64,000 nt of DNA from the NCBI GenBank assembly GCA_965204415.1, contig CBDBEL010000002.1, positions 124,001 to 188,000 of the forward strand. The letters are read 5' to 3'. This DNA comes from Aldehydirespirator sp965204415 (lineage in GTDB: Bacteria; Actinomycetota; Acidimicrobiia; Acidimicrobiales; Aldehydirespiratoraceae). Positions 56,962 through 64,000 of this stretch are shown piece after piece; the stretch's first letter is position 1, and every line of letters starts with the position of its first letter. The translations under genes and the position numbers were made by a program. The notes beneath the pieces were generated by a model. It was not told the DNA's origin. It saw nothing but the letters and a program-made list of their open reading frames with translations, and made no database searches.

Positions 56962-58062
56962 TCACGCCGCCTCCGCGGCACCGGGCTCGCGGTACAGGAC
57001 CGCGCCCCAGTGGGCGCCTGCACCGAAGCTGGTGAACGCCACCAGCGTCCCCGGGGCGACCCGGCCCTGCTGTCGCAGTTCGTGGTACAGGATCGGCAGC
57101 GTGCCCGCGGTGGTGTTGCCCCAGTGCTCGATGTTGGACGGCATCACCGCGGCGTCCACGCCGAGCCGCCGCCGGGCTCCGTCCAGGATCCGGTCGTTGG
57201 CTTGGTGGGCCACCACGAGGTCGAGCTCGTCGAGTTCGCAACCGGCCGCGTCGAGTGCCTCGCGCACCGCGGCCGGCATGGTCTCAACGGCCAGTCGGTA
57301 CAGGCCGGCGCCGTTCATGGCCGGGTGGTGCAGCCCGGCGGCGATCTGGGCTACGTCCGCGTAGGGCCGCTGCTCCGATCCCAGTCCCGGCACTTCGATC
57401 AGATCGGCATGGGTGCCGTCCGTCCTCAGCACCGACTTCAGGAGTCCTTCGGGCGCCGCCGGGGGCCGGGAGGACGCGGCCTCGCGGCCGCGCAGCACTA
57501 CGGCGCCCGCGCCGTCGCCGAAGAGAACGCTCCAGGCCCGGTGGTGGGTGGCCAGCGCCCGCTCGCCGTCGGTCGGGGCCCGGTCGGTGCTGCCCAGCAC
57601 GATCTCCCAGGCGTCGCCCCAGGGCAGGTAGCCGCCATGGACCTCGGCCCCCACGACCACCACCGTTCCGGCCCGGCCGGTGGAGATCAGCATGTCGGCC
57701 AGGTCGAGTCCGAACAGGAAGCCGGCGCACTGCTGGCGGAGATCGAACGTGGTCGCGTCGCCGAGACCGGCCTTGTGCTGCACCGCGCCGGCGATGCCCG
57801 GGTTCTGGCGGTCCGGGGTCATGGTGGCGCACACCAGCATGTCCACCTCGTCGCCGCTCACGCCTGCGTCGGCCAGCGCGGCCCGGGCCGCCTCCGCGGC
57901 CAGATCCGACGTTCCAGTGCCGGGATCGACGAACCGGCGGGAGGCAACGCCGGTTCGGGAGCGGATCCACTCGTCGGTGGTGTCCATGATCCGGGTCAGG
58001 TCGTCGTTGGTCACGACGTTGGGCGGAACGGCCACGCCGGTCCCGGTGATGACTGTGGGCAT
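56962..58062 (-). CDS. 3-oxoacyl-ACP synthase III (KAS III/FabH-like)
   Basis: 366 residues, slightly longer than E. coli FabH (317). The catalytic triad is visible: Cys112 in LRQQCAGFLFGLDLAD, His in LVVAHQAND and Asn in EHWGNTTAGTLPIL. TTDEWIRSRTGVASRRF and FGDGAGAVVL are typical. It condenses an acyl-CoA with malonyl-ACP or catalyses a related head-to-head condensation. Insertions in the middle (the GSTDRAPTDGERALATH region) suggest a dedicated rather than general fatty-acid role. The DUF1295 gene lies 67 bases downstream. Confidence 0.9.
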   Translation of the reverse strand: MPTVITGTGVAVPPNVVTNDDLTRIMDTTDEWIRSRTGVASRRFVDPGTGTSDLAAEAARAALADAGVSGDEVDMLVCATMTPDRQNPGIAGAVQHKAGLGDATTFDLRQQCAGFLFGLDLADMLISTGRAGTVVVVGAEVHGGYLPWGDAWEIVLGSTDRAPTDGERALATHHRAWSVLFGDGAGAVVLRGREAASSRPPAAPEGLLKSVLRTDGTHADLIEVPGLGSEQRPYADVAQIAAGLHHPAMNGAGLYRLAVETMPAAVREALDAAGCELDELDLVVAHQANDRILDGARRRLGVDAAVMPSNIEHWGNTTAGTLPILYHELRQQGRVAPGTLVAFTSFGAGAHWGAVLYREPGAAEAA

Positions 58063-58169
58063 GCCCGGTCGATCCTATGGGGGGTGAGTGGGAGTGGCGG
58101 CGTCGTGCATACCTGAGCGTGGTCGGCACCGCGTCGTCGTGAACGCCCACGTCACCCGATGGTCGCGGC

Positions 58170-58255
58170 GGAGAGTATGGGATTCGAACCCATGGTGACC
58201 CGGAGGCCACAACGGCTTTCGAGGCCGCCCCATTCGTCCGCTCTGGCAACTCTCC
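58170..58255 (-). tRNA. tRNA-Ser (anticodon CGA)
   Basis: 86 nt, class II. The acceptor stem is GGAGAGT/ACTCTCC; the anticodon loop CTCGAAA lies between CGGC and GCCG; a variable arm of serine type (TGTGGCCTCCGGGTCACCA region) follows, and the T-loop is GGGTTCGAATCCC. The 3' CCA is not encoded. It reads UCG codons. It lies between the KAS III and tadA genes, all on the minus strand. Confidence 0.96.
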
Positions 58256-58301
58256 GCCGCAGAGGCTACCGGCGGCCTCCCGGCTCGACTGCGGTGCCCG
58301 C

Positions 58302-58769
58302 CTAGGAGTTCCGCAGGTCTGAGTTCCGCAGGTCCGAGAAGAACTCCTGCAGCAGGGCGGCGCACTCTTCGGCCCGCACCCAAGGCACCACCCCGAACTC
58401 GTGGTTGAGGCGGGGGTCGGCGCCCACGTTGTAGAGCGACCCGAGGGCGCCGGCCTTGGGGTCGTCGGCGCCGAACACCACCCGCGCCACCCGGGCCTGC
58501 AGGAGGGCGCCGGCACACAACAGGCACGGCTCCAGCGTCACCGCCACCGTCGCCCCGTCCAGGCGCCAGCCGCCGAGGAGGGCCGCGGCGTCGCGCACGG
58601 CCAGGATCTCGGCGTGGGCGGTGGGGTCGCCGGTGAGCTCGCGCTCGTTGTGGCGGCGGGCGACCACGTCTCCGTCGTGCCACACCACCGCGCCCACGGG
58701 CACGTCGCCGTGGAGCGGTGCGGCCCGGGCCTCGGCCAGGGCCAGCTCCATCAGATCGTCGTCGGTCAC
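58302..58769 (-). CDS. tadA: tRNA-specific adenosine deaminase
   Basis: 155 residues. Zinc ligands are His52 in TAHAEILAVRD and Cys82/Cys85 in TLEPCLLCAGALL; Glu54 is the proton shuttle. It converts the wobble adenosine of tRNA-Arg(ACG) to inosine. The GTG start at 58769 lies in the last unit of a 50-bp tandem repeat, four bases overlapping the stop of the third mini-ORF. The C-terminus ends DLRNSDLRNS, from a perfect-length 15-bp duplication (58306-58335). Its neighbour tRNA-Ser is unrelated in function. Confidence 0.95.
   Translation of the reverse strand: MTDDDLMELALAEARAAPLHGDVPVGAVVWHDGDVVARRHNERELTGDPTAHAEILAVRDAAALLGGWRLDGATVAVTLEPCLLCAGALLQARVARVVFGADDPKAGALGSLYNVGADPRLNHEFGVVPWVRAEECAALLQEFFSDLRNSDLRNS
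58306..58335 (-). repeat. 15-bp duplication at the tadA 3' end
   Basis: GAGTTCCGCAGGTCT and GAGTTCCGCAGGTCC stand side by side and add the peptide DLRNS a second time before the stop codon. They differ at the last base only. Confidence 0.9.
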
Positions 58770-58948
58770 GGGGCGATGCCGGTGGCGGTCAGCTCGGCCG
58801 TCGGTTCGTCGTCGGTCACGGGGCGATGCCGGTGGCGGTCAGCTCGGCCGTCGGTTCGTCGTCGGTCACGGGGCGATGCCGGTGGCGGTCAGCTCGGCCG
58901 TCGGTTCGTCGTCGGTCACGGGTCGATGTCGGTGGCGATCAGCTCGGT
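58761..58948 (-). repeat. 50-bp tandem repeat between aminotransferase and tadA
   Basis: Three identical 50-base units (58761-58810, 58811-58860, 58861-58910) begin GTCGGTCACGGGGCGATGCC and are followed by a diverged partial unit to about 58948. The period is not a multiple of three. Each unit joins a copy of the tadA start to a copy of the end of the aminotransferase gene, so the repeat arose by duplication of that junction. Confidence 0.95.
58766..58919 (-). other. Relay of three overlapping 17-codon mini-ORFs
   Basis: The GTGs at 58919, 58869 and 58819 each open a frame encoding MTDDEPTAELTATGIAP and close with a TGA that overlaps the next GTG (GTGA). The first GTG overlaps the aminotransferase stop, and the third mini-ORF's TGA overlaps the tadA GTG at 58769. 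A ribosome could pass from one to the next by coupled re-initiation. Whether the peptides are made is unknown. Confidence 0.6.
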
Positions 58949-59761
58949 CATCATCCGGGCGGCGTGCGAGGTCAGCGCGCCGTCCACCACCGGCAGATCG
59001 GTGTCGTCGATGCGGGCGATCGACTGCACGACGCGGGTCGACGACGCCAGGAAGGCCTCGGGCACGCCGGGCAGGTCCTCCACTCCAAGGTGGGTCTCGG
59101 CAATGTCGAGACGCTCCAGCAGCAGCGCCCGGGTCACCCCGGCGAGGCAGCCCGTGTCGAGCGGCGGCGTGTGCAGCCGCTCGCCGTCGGACCAGAAGAT
59201 GTTCGACCCGGTGCCCTCGCTCACCCGGCCCCGGGTGTCGGCGAAGATCGCCTCGGAGGCGCCTCGCTCCCGGGCCATGTCCAGGGCCAGCACGTTCTCG
59301 GCGTAGGAGGTGGTCTTCACCCCGGCCATGGCGCCCCGCTCGTTGCGGGCGAAGCCCATGATCGCCACCGCGGTGCCCGGCGGGTAGTCGGACGGCCGGT
59401 TGCCGGCGATCACGATGGCCGACCCCCGTGCGCCGCTGCGCCCCGATCCCAGCGGGCCCCCGCCGCTGGTGGCGGTGATCCGCACGATCCCGGCCTCGGG
59501 GGCGGCGTCGAGGCACTGGGCGATGGCGGCCCGCAACTCGTCGTCGCTGTAGGGGCACTCGAAGCGCAGGACCCTCGCCGAGCGGCGCAGACGCTCGAGA
59601 TGCCGCCGCACCGCGAACGCGGCCGCCGGTTGGTCGCGACGCACCACGAGCAGTGTCTCGAACACGCCGTCGCCCACGATCACCCCGTGGTCGTCGGCGC
59701 GCAGGTGCGGCTGATCGGGATCGACCATCCCTCCGTTCAGCCACACTGCTTGCGCGCTCAC
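58916..59761 (-). CDS. Class IV aminotransferase-fold PLP enzyme (aminodeoxychorismate-lyase/BCAT-like)
   Basis: About 281 residues of fold type IV. The N-terminus is VWLNGGMVDPDQPHLRADDH and GVIVGDGVFETLLVVRRDQP, with the PLP lysine in GVKTTSYAENVLAL. SEAIFADTRGRVSEGTGSNI carries the conserved Glu and Asn, and the phosphate-contacting CLAGVTRALLLERL follows. It could be 4-amino-4-deoxychorismate lyase (folate), a branched-chain or a D-amino-acid aminotransferase; family motifs do not decide. GTG at 59761 or 59746 starts it. The C-terminal TELIATDIDP is echoed in the repeat units downstream. Confidence 0.88.
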   Translation of the reverse strand: MSAQAVWLNGGMVDPDQPHLRADDHGVIVGDGVFETLLVVRRDQPAAAFAVRRHLERLRRSARVLRFECPYSDDELRAAIAQCLDAAPEAGIVRITATSGGGPLGSGRSGARGSAIVIAGNRPSDYPPGTAVAIMGFARNERGAMAGVKTTSYAENVLALDMARERGASEAIFADTRGRVSEGTGSNIFWSDGERLHTPPLDTGCLAGVTRALLLERLDIAETHLGVEDLPGVPEAFLASSTRVVQSIARIDDTDLPVVDGALTSHAARMMTELIATDIDP

Positions 59762-59870
59762 CGGCACGAACCTACCCGGACGGCAGGCCGAGCGGGATCG
59801 GCAGGCTCCCGGCGCCGCCGCCCGAGAGGACTTCTGAAATGCCCGGCCTTCAGCGGCGATACTGGGGGTG

Positions 59871-60701
59871 ATGAGATCCTGGATCAAACGCCACTGGCGC
59901 TGGGCGCTTCCCGTTGGAGCCGTGCTGGCCGCGGTGGGAGCCTGGCTGGTGTTCGGCTTCTTCGCCTTCCAGACGTACTTCCAAGACGACGAGGTGGACG
60001 AGGCGCTCCCGTTCTTCACCGCCGGCCCGGCGCCGTCGGGCATGGCCGGCGACGAGACGACGGCCGAGATGGCCGACGCCATGAACAAGGCCATGGACGA
60101 GCAGGACATGCCGATGAACGACGAGGTCGACGAGCCCATGCCGGAGATGGAGGGCACTGCGGACCCGTCGGCGAGCGAGCCGGCCCCCACCGGCGAGGAG
60201 TCCATCCCCGAGTCCGGCGTCCCCGAGCCCGAGGACAGCGGCACCGAGGGTGGCGGCACCGAGGGCGAGCCGGAGGCTGCCGAGGCCGGCAGCGGTACCG
60301 CGGAGGCCGAGCCCGAGGCGGGGGCCGAGGCGCCGCAGCCCGAGGTCGTCGAGCCCCAGATCATCGTGGAGGCGGCCGGATCGTTCATCGACCGCTCCCA
60401 TCCCACCGAGGGCAGCGCCCGGGTCCTGGGCGACGGCAGCGGCCAGCGTTTTCTGCGTTTCGAGGACTTCCGCACCGACAACGGCCCCGACCTGAACGTG
60501 TACCTGTCGGCGGCGCCGCCCGATGCGCCCGCCGGTGATTTCGACAACGACTTCGTCGACCTCGGCGACCTCAAGGGCAACGTCGGCGCCCAGAACTACG
60601 AGATCCCCGCCGGGCTCGACCTGGACCACTACTCGACGGTGGCGATCTGGTGCGTGCGCTTCGGCGTGGTGTTCGGAGCGGCCGAGCTCACCTCCGGCTG
60701 A
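59871..60701 (+). CDS. Membrane-anchored DM13-domain protein
   Basis: About 276 residues. One N-terminal transmembrane helix (WALPVGAVLAAVGAWLVFGF) is followed by a ~130-residue acidic, Met- and Pro/Glu-rich stretch and a C-terminal DM13 domain (about 165-275). The DM13 part has FRTDNGPDLNVYLSA and VAIWCVRFGVVFGAAEL, with the family's conserved cysteine. DM13 domains are proposed to take part in extracytoplasmic electron transfer. GATACT with seven bases to the ATG at 59871 could be a leaderless promoter; a GTG directly ahead (59868) is the alternative start. Its stop codon sits at the edge of a dispersed repeat. Confidence 0.85.
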   Translation: MRSWIKRHWRWALPVGAVLAAVGAWLVFGFFAFQTYFQDDEVDEALPFFTAGPAPSGMAGDETTAEMADAMNKAMDEQDMPMNDEVDEPMPEMEGTADPSASEPAPTGEESIPESGVPEPEDSGTEGGGTEGEPEAAEAGSGTAEAEPEAGAEAPQPEVVEPQIIVEAAGSFIDRSHPTEGSARVLGDGSGQRFLRFEDFRTDNGPDLNVYLSAAPPDAPAGDFDNDFVDLGDLKGNVGAQNYEIPAGLDLDHYSTVAIWCVRFGVVFGAAELTSG

Positions 60702-60840
60702 GAACGAGCGCGGGTTGGGCGCAGACCCGTCGTGCTGCGAGGGGGCGTCTTCCCGCTCTTGTTCGCTGCGCTCACGGGCCGCTCGGGCCACGGCCTCGCG
60801 CCGTATGGGCTGATTCCCTCACCTACCCGCGCGGCCTCCA
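60699..60840 (+). repeat. ~140-bp dispersed intergenic repeat, copy 4
   Basis: Begins with the TGA of the DM13 gene (CTGAGAACGAGCGCGGG) and ends CCTACCCGCGCGGCCTCC. The core is identical to copy 3 and the GCAGACCCGTCGTGCTGCGA part resembles copy 2. Its right end supplies the last six or seven codons of the convergent gene at 60819, so the element abuts or forms the 3' ends of both genes. Confidence 0.9.
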
Positions 60841-62039
60841 AGGGTCGAGTCCAGCAGGAACGACGTGCCGGGGGAGGGGTCCGCTCCCAGACCGGCCAAC
60901 TCGACGATGAGCCATCCCTTGTCCAGCTCGGGCGGTGCCGTCAGCGCGACCACCAGCGTCGGCGTCCGGTCGGCGGTGAGCCAGGCCACCGAGCTCGAGT
61001 CCTCGGACCATTGCGGCCGGCCGTAGCCGCCGACATCGAGGAGCCGCAGTTCCTGCGCCTCGAGGTCGAGGAGCCAGGCGGGGCTGGTGTCGTTGAGCAG
61101 CCACCGACCGTCGGGCGAGACCGAGACCTGCGCAATCTCGGCCACGAACTCCCCCGGCAGCTCCGTTTCCTGACCGGTGGCCGCGTCGACCGCCACAACC
61201 TCGCACGAGAGCCTGTCGTCGCATCGCTGCTCCACGTGCAGCTCGCCGTTGGAGGCGAGGAGGCGGTGCTCGCTGACGGCTTCGAAGCCGGCGAAGCTCG
61301 GCCGGAACGTCTTGCCCACCGGAGGAGCGATCAGCAGCCCGCCACCGGGTAGGACTAGCACCTCGGATCCCGGCGGGGCGTGCAGCCCGCCGGTCATGAT
61401 GCCGTAGTCCTGCCAGCCGTTCAGCTGCACGGCGCCGTCGGGGCCGCGGGGCCGGCTGACCACCCAGAAGTCGACCAGCGGATCGGTGGAGCGCACCAAC
61501 TGCGAGTCGGAGGCGACGAGCACGCCGTTCTGCGGATCGCCGTCGGAGGGCATTCCCACGGTCCGCTTGCCGTCGGAGAGCAGCGTCATGTCGCTGAGCG
61601 CCAGAACCGATCCAACCGGCTCGACGGGCAGAAGCTCCACCGCGCCCGTGGCCAGGTCCAGGCGGGCCACGTGACTGCCGCTCAGATAGGAGAGCCGCCC
61701 CTCGAGGTCGCTGAACGGTTCCGCGGGCGCGGCAGCCGGCGGATCCTCGCCCTCGGCGGCGACCTCGACCATGCTGTCGGGCTCCCGCAGCGGGCTGCTG
61801 GTGGTGGGGACCTCGACGGGGCTCCCGTCCAGCGGTTCCGGGTCCTGTCCCTCGGTGCCGCCTCCGTCACCGCCGGTGAGGCTCAGCAGCCACAGCGCGG
61901 CGATGACAGCCACGAGCACGCCGACGAGCCCGGCCGCGGCCGGCAGCCGGCGCGAACCCTCGCGATCGCCGTCCTCGTGGCCGTCCGGCCCCGAGCCGCC
62001 GCCGGTGCCGCCGCGGCCGTCGAGCGGTGCCGCGTCCAT
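60819..62039 (-). CDS. Membrane-anchored protein with propeller-like extracellular domain, function unknown
   Basis: About 406 residues. A Gly/Asp/Glu-rich cytoplasmic N-terminus and one transmembrane helix (AAGLVGVLVAVIAALWLLSL) precede a Pro/Glu/Ser linker and a ~290-residue extracellular domain. The outer part has repeating strand patterns such as GRLSYLSGSHVARLDLATGA, VSVSPDGRWLLNDTS and PQWSEDSSSVAWLTA, suggesting a WD40/TolB-like beta-propeller. No catalytic motif is seen. ATG at 62039 precedes MDAAPLDG; a longer frame lacks support. The C-terminal GGRAGR is encoded by the edge of repeat copy 4. Confidence 0.75.
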   Translation of the reverse strand: MDAAPLDGRGGTGGGSGPDGHEDGDREGSRRLPAAAGLVGVLVAVIAALWLLSLTGGDGGGTEGQDPEPLDGSPVEVPTTSSPLREPDSMVEVAAEGEDPPAAAPAEPFSDLEGRLSYLSGSHVARLDLATGAVELLPVEPVGSVLALSDMTLLSDGKRTVGMPSDGDPQNGVLVASDSQLVRSTDPLVDFWVVSRPRGPDGAVQLNGWQDYGIMTGGLHAPPGSEVLVLPGGGLLIAPPVGKTFRPSFAGFEAVSEHRLLASNGELHVEQRCDDRLSCEVVAVDAATGQETELPGEFVAEIAQVSVSPDGRWLLNDTSPAWLLDLEAQELRLLDVGGYGRPQWSEDSSSVAWLTADRTPTLVVALTAPPELDKGWLIVELAGLGADPSPGTSFLLDSTLGGRAGR

Positions 62040-62232
62040 CCCGGCACCGTACCGGCACCGCGAACGGCGTGTTGCGCCAGCGCAACTGCTGATGCGTCGC
62101 ACCCGGTCGACCGCTCACGGAATCGTGATCCCGGCGGACCGCTGTCCCGCCCAGGGGCATTCGGATCGAGGCTGCCGGGCACCGTGCCGGGGTAGCGTGG
62201 CAGGTACCGATGGGGCCGCTCGCGAGGGCAGG
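62040..62232. promoter_or_regulatory. Divergent intergenic region
   Basis: 193 bases between the propeller-like gene (minus) and the AlbA_2 gene (plus). It should carry both promoters, but no confident -35/-10 pair was seen. GAGGGCAGG before 62233 may serve as ribosome site for the plus-strand gene. Confidence 0.4.
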
Positions 62233-63975
62233 ATGACGATGGCGTACACCGACGACGAGATTCGGCGCCAGCTTCGCCTCGGCGAGGACAGCGCTTGGGA
62301 ATTCAAGAGCGTCGACTTCCGCAACAGTGACCCGGCGCGGCGCCAGCGTGACGGCTGGGCCGACGAGATTGCCGCCTTCGCCAATGCCCGGGGCGGCGTT
62401 CTGCTGCTCGGTGTCACCGACGCAGGCGATGTGCCGGGAATGTCCCGCGACCAACTGGATGCGCTCGAGCGTCAGGTCATGGAGATCTGCACGAACTCGA
62501 TCAAGCCGATGATCAGGATTGAGACGTACCGCAGGGAACTGGATGAGCGATCGTTCCTCCTTGTCTCGATTCCGGAAGGGGATGCGCAATACGACAGCCC
62601 TGGCGGCAGCTTCGTGCGCGTCGGCAGCGCCAAACAACCCATGTCGCCCGACGAGCGGATGCGCTTGGCGCAACGGCGCGGCCAGGCTCGGTTCACCGGT
62701 TTCGACGAGCAGACAGTGGTCCGTACGGGATTCTCAACCCTCGACAAGGAGCTGTGGAAACCCTTGCTCAGCGCTGAGGGCCTGCGCGACCCCCAGTTGG
62801 GGCTCGAGAAGCTCGGACTGTTGCGCACCGACGGCCACGGCGCGGTTCTGGCCACCGTGGCAGGCATTCTGACGTGCACCCGGCAGCCCCGGGAGTTCCT
62901 TCCGGGCGCAGAGGTCACCGCCGTTCGCTACACGGGCGCCGACAGGGCGTCCGGGCAGGTTGACGCACAGGACATCGCCGGTCCGATCAACGAGCAGATC
63001 GCCCAAGCACTTGCGTTCGCTGTGCGGAACATGCGCGTCGGAGCGCGCAAGGATCCTGCTCGCGTGAACTTGCCCGAATACAGCTCACGGGCAGTCTTCG
63101 AGGCTCTTGTGAACGCGGTCGTGCACCGCGACTACTCGATCCAGGGCAGCAGAATCCGGTTGTCGGTCTTCTCTGACCGCCTCGAGTTGAGATCACCGGG
63201 TGGGCTGCCGAATAACCTGACCGTCGAGAGCATGATGGAGCGGCAAGTGACCCGCAACCAGGTGCTCGCCTCGATCCTCGGCCGCATGAGCGTCGGTGAG
63301 ATCGAGGGTGCCGGCGGCCGGCAGTACTTTATGGAGCGGCGCGGCGACGGCGTCTCCATCATCCGCCGCGAGACCCGCGAGTTGTCGGGCAAGGACGCAC
63401 AGTTCCGATCCATCGATGATTCGGAGTTGTGCCTTGTTCTGCCCGCCGCGGAGGTCCACGCCGACCCGGCCACCGTTGTGGTCACGGTGCGAAGCGGGGG
63501 ATCGCCCCTCAGTGGCGCGGATGTGCTGACATTGTTCCCGAACAACACCTGGAAGCGGAGCCGCACCGACGGCGAGGGCGAGGCGCGCCTTGACCTGCAC
63601 TCGGTTCACCTGCCCATGACGGTGTTCGTGGCTCGTGAGGGTTGTGCCGCGCATGTAGAACGCGGTTGGCTGCCGATGGAACGAGCGCTCGCAGTCGAGT
63701 TGGCCCCCAAGGCCGGCGGCGGCTCGGTCGTGTTCGCAGAGTCGACCGGTCACGTGCCCGGTCTCGCTGGCCGGCTCAACCCGATTCTCGACACCAGCCA
63801 CAGGACGTACCTCTATGCCTCCAATATCGCCATCAACGGCGGACAGCAGCAGCCGGTCCCGTTCGTTCCGGGAGAGGAGGATCTGCACTTGATGGACGCT
63901 GACGGCAAGTCGTTGCTCGTAAGGGTCGCAGCCATTGCAGGACGGTCGTCGGTCCTCGACTACGGCCCCGCCTGA
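62233..63975 (+). CDS. AlbA_2/RecG-like ATPase-fold protein with C-terminal Ig-like extension
   Basis: 580 residues. Residues ~1-135 are an AlbA_2 (Schlafen-like) nucleic-acid-binding domain: EDSAWEFKSVDFRNSDPARR, EIAAFANARGGVLLLGVTD and SFVRVGSAKQPMSPDE. Residues ~230-390 are the COG2865-type domain with ALVNAVVHRDYSIQGSRIRL, LELRSPGGLPNNLTVES and TRNQVLASIL, an HATPase_c_4-like fold. Residues ~410-580 look like one or two beta-sandwich modules (VVVTVRSGGSPLSGADVLTL). Such proteins are regulators or components of stress and defence systems. Codon use is less GC-extreme than neighbours. ATG at 62233 or 62239 may start it. Confidence 0.85.
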   Translation: MTMAYTDDEIRRQLRLGEDSAWEFKSVDFRNSDPARRQRDGWADEIAAFANARGGVLLLGVTDAGDVPGMSRDQLDALERQVMEICTNSIKPMIRIETYRRELDERSFLLVSIPEGDAQYDSPGGSFVRVGSAKQPMSPDERMRLAQRRGQARFTGFDEQTVVRTGFSTLDKELWKPLLSAEGLRDPQLGLEKLGLLRTDGHGAVLATVAGILTCTRQPREFLPGAEVTAVRYTGADRASGQVDAQDIAGPINEQIAQALAFAVRNMRVGARKDPARVNLPEYSSRAVFEALVNAVVHRDYSIQGSRIRLSVFSDRLELRSPGGLPNNLTVESMMERQVTRNQVLASILGRMSVGEIEGAGGRQYFMERRGDGVSIIRRETRELSGKDAQFRSIDDSELCLVLPAAEVHADPATVVVTVRSGGSPLSGADVLTLFPNNTWKRSRTDGEGEARLDLHSVHLPMTVFVAREGCAAHVERGWLPMERALAVELAPKAGGGSVVFAESTGHVPGLAGRLNPILDTSHRTYLYASNIAINGGQQQPVPFVPGEEDLHLMDADGKSLLVRVAAIAGRSSVLDYGPA

Positions 63976-64000
63976 GCCCGCATCCTCAGACGAAACCGTT

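Noticed and set aside
58761..58948. A CRISPR or attachment-site array
   Set aside because: The 50-bp units are contiguous with no spacers and are explained by duplication of a stop-start junction.

Overview
The window is high-GC DNA with tightly packed genes, many GTG/TTG starts and ATGA/GTGA stop-start overlaps. It carries F420-type luciferase-like oxidoreductases, many acyl-CoA and CaiB-type enzymes, and Pro/Glu-rich lipoproteins. This points to an Actinomycetota chromosome, perhaps a free-living Acidimicrobiia-type organism; that placement is inferred from style, not from a marker gene. No phage, IS transposase, CRISPR array or plasmid function was seen.

Positions 1-29000 form a catabolic block. 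On the minus strand lie a crotonase homologue, three acyl-CoA dehydrogenase-like proteins, a tandem CaiB-type CoA-transferase, a lipoprotein built of three near-identical domains and a branched-chain-amino-acid-type (Liv) binding protein. A TauD-like dioxygenase (plus strand) follows. Then comes an 11-kb minus-strand run: an MFS protein fused to a LivF ATPase, a small anchored protein, a LivH-LivM-LivG fusion, an amidohydrolase, a second TauD-like dioxygenase, a cytochrome P450, another amidohydrolase, a metallo-beta-lactamase-fold protein and a small monooxygenase-like protein. Divergent from it are a ThDP enzyme, an SMP-30 lactonase, a drug:H+-type MFS exporter and a third amidohydrolase. 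Two alpha/beta-hydrolases without a recognisable nucleophile and a luciferase-like oxidoreductase close the block.

Positions 29000-37500 hold a second complete transporter of the same unusual design (binding protein, MFS-LivF fusion, LivH-M-G fusion), next to an N-acyl-D-amino-acid-deacylase-like gene. The two MFS-LivF/LivHMG pairs are the most distinctive feature of the window. A palindromic motif around AGTATACT lies upstream of at least five of these transcription units, but no regulator gene is present.

Positions 37600-46830 carry a cyclopropane-fatty-acid synthase, an alcohol dehydrogenase, a luciferase-like oxidoreductase, a cupin-rhodanese fusion, an SDR protein, a VOC protein, an FAD oxidase and a polyprenyl diphosphate synthase. 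Positions 46900-62040 are mostly housekeeping: xseB, xseA, an ABC exporter, an in-frame nicotinate phosphoribosyltransferase-nicotinamidase fusion, an enolase-superfamily dehydratase, a 1-Cys peroxiredoxin, an amino-acid-binding lipoprotein, a DUF1295 protein, a KAS III, tRNA-Ser(CGA), tadA, a class IV aminotransferase and two membrane-anchored proteins. An AlbA_2/RecG-like ATPase-fold protein ends the window.

Non-coding structure is rich. There are four copies of a ~140-bp intergenic repeat with inverted ends, two ~54-nt palindromes sharing CCGAAAT termini, strong hairpins at 53925 and 51991, and a 50-bp tandem repeat that makes a chain of three 17-codon mini-ORFs between the aminotransferase and tadA.
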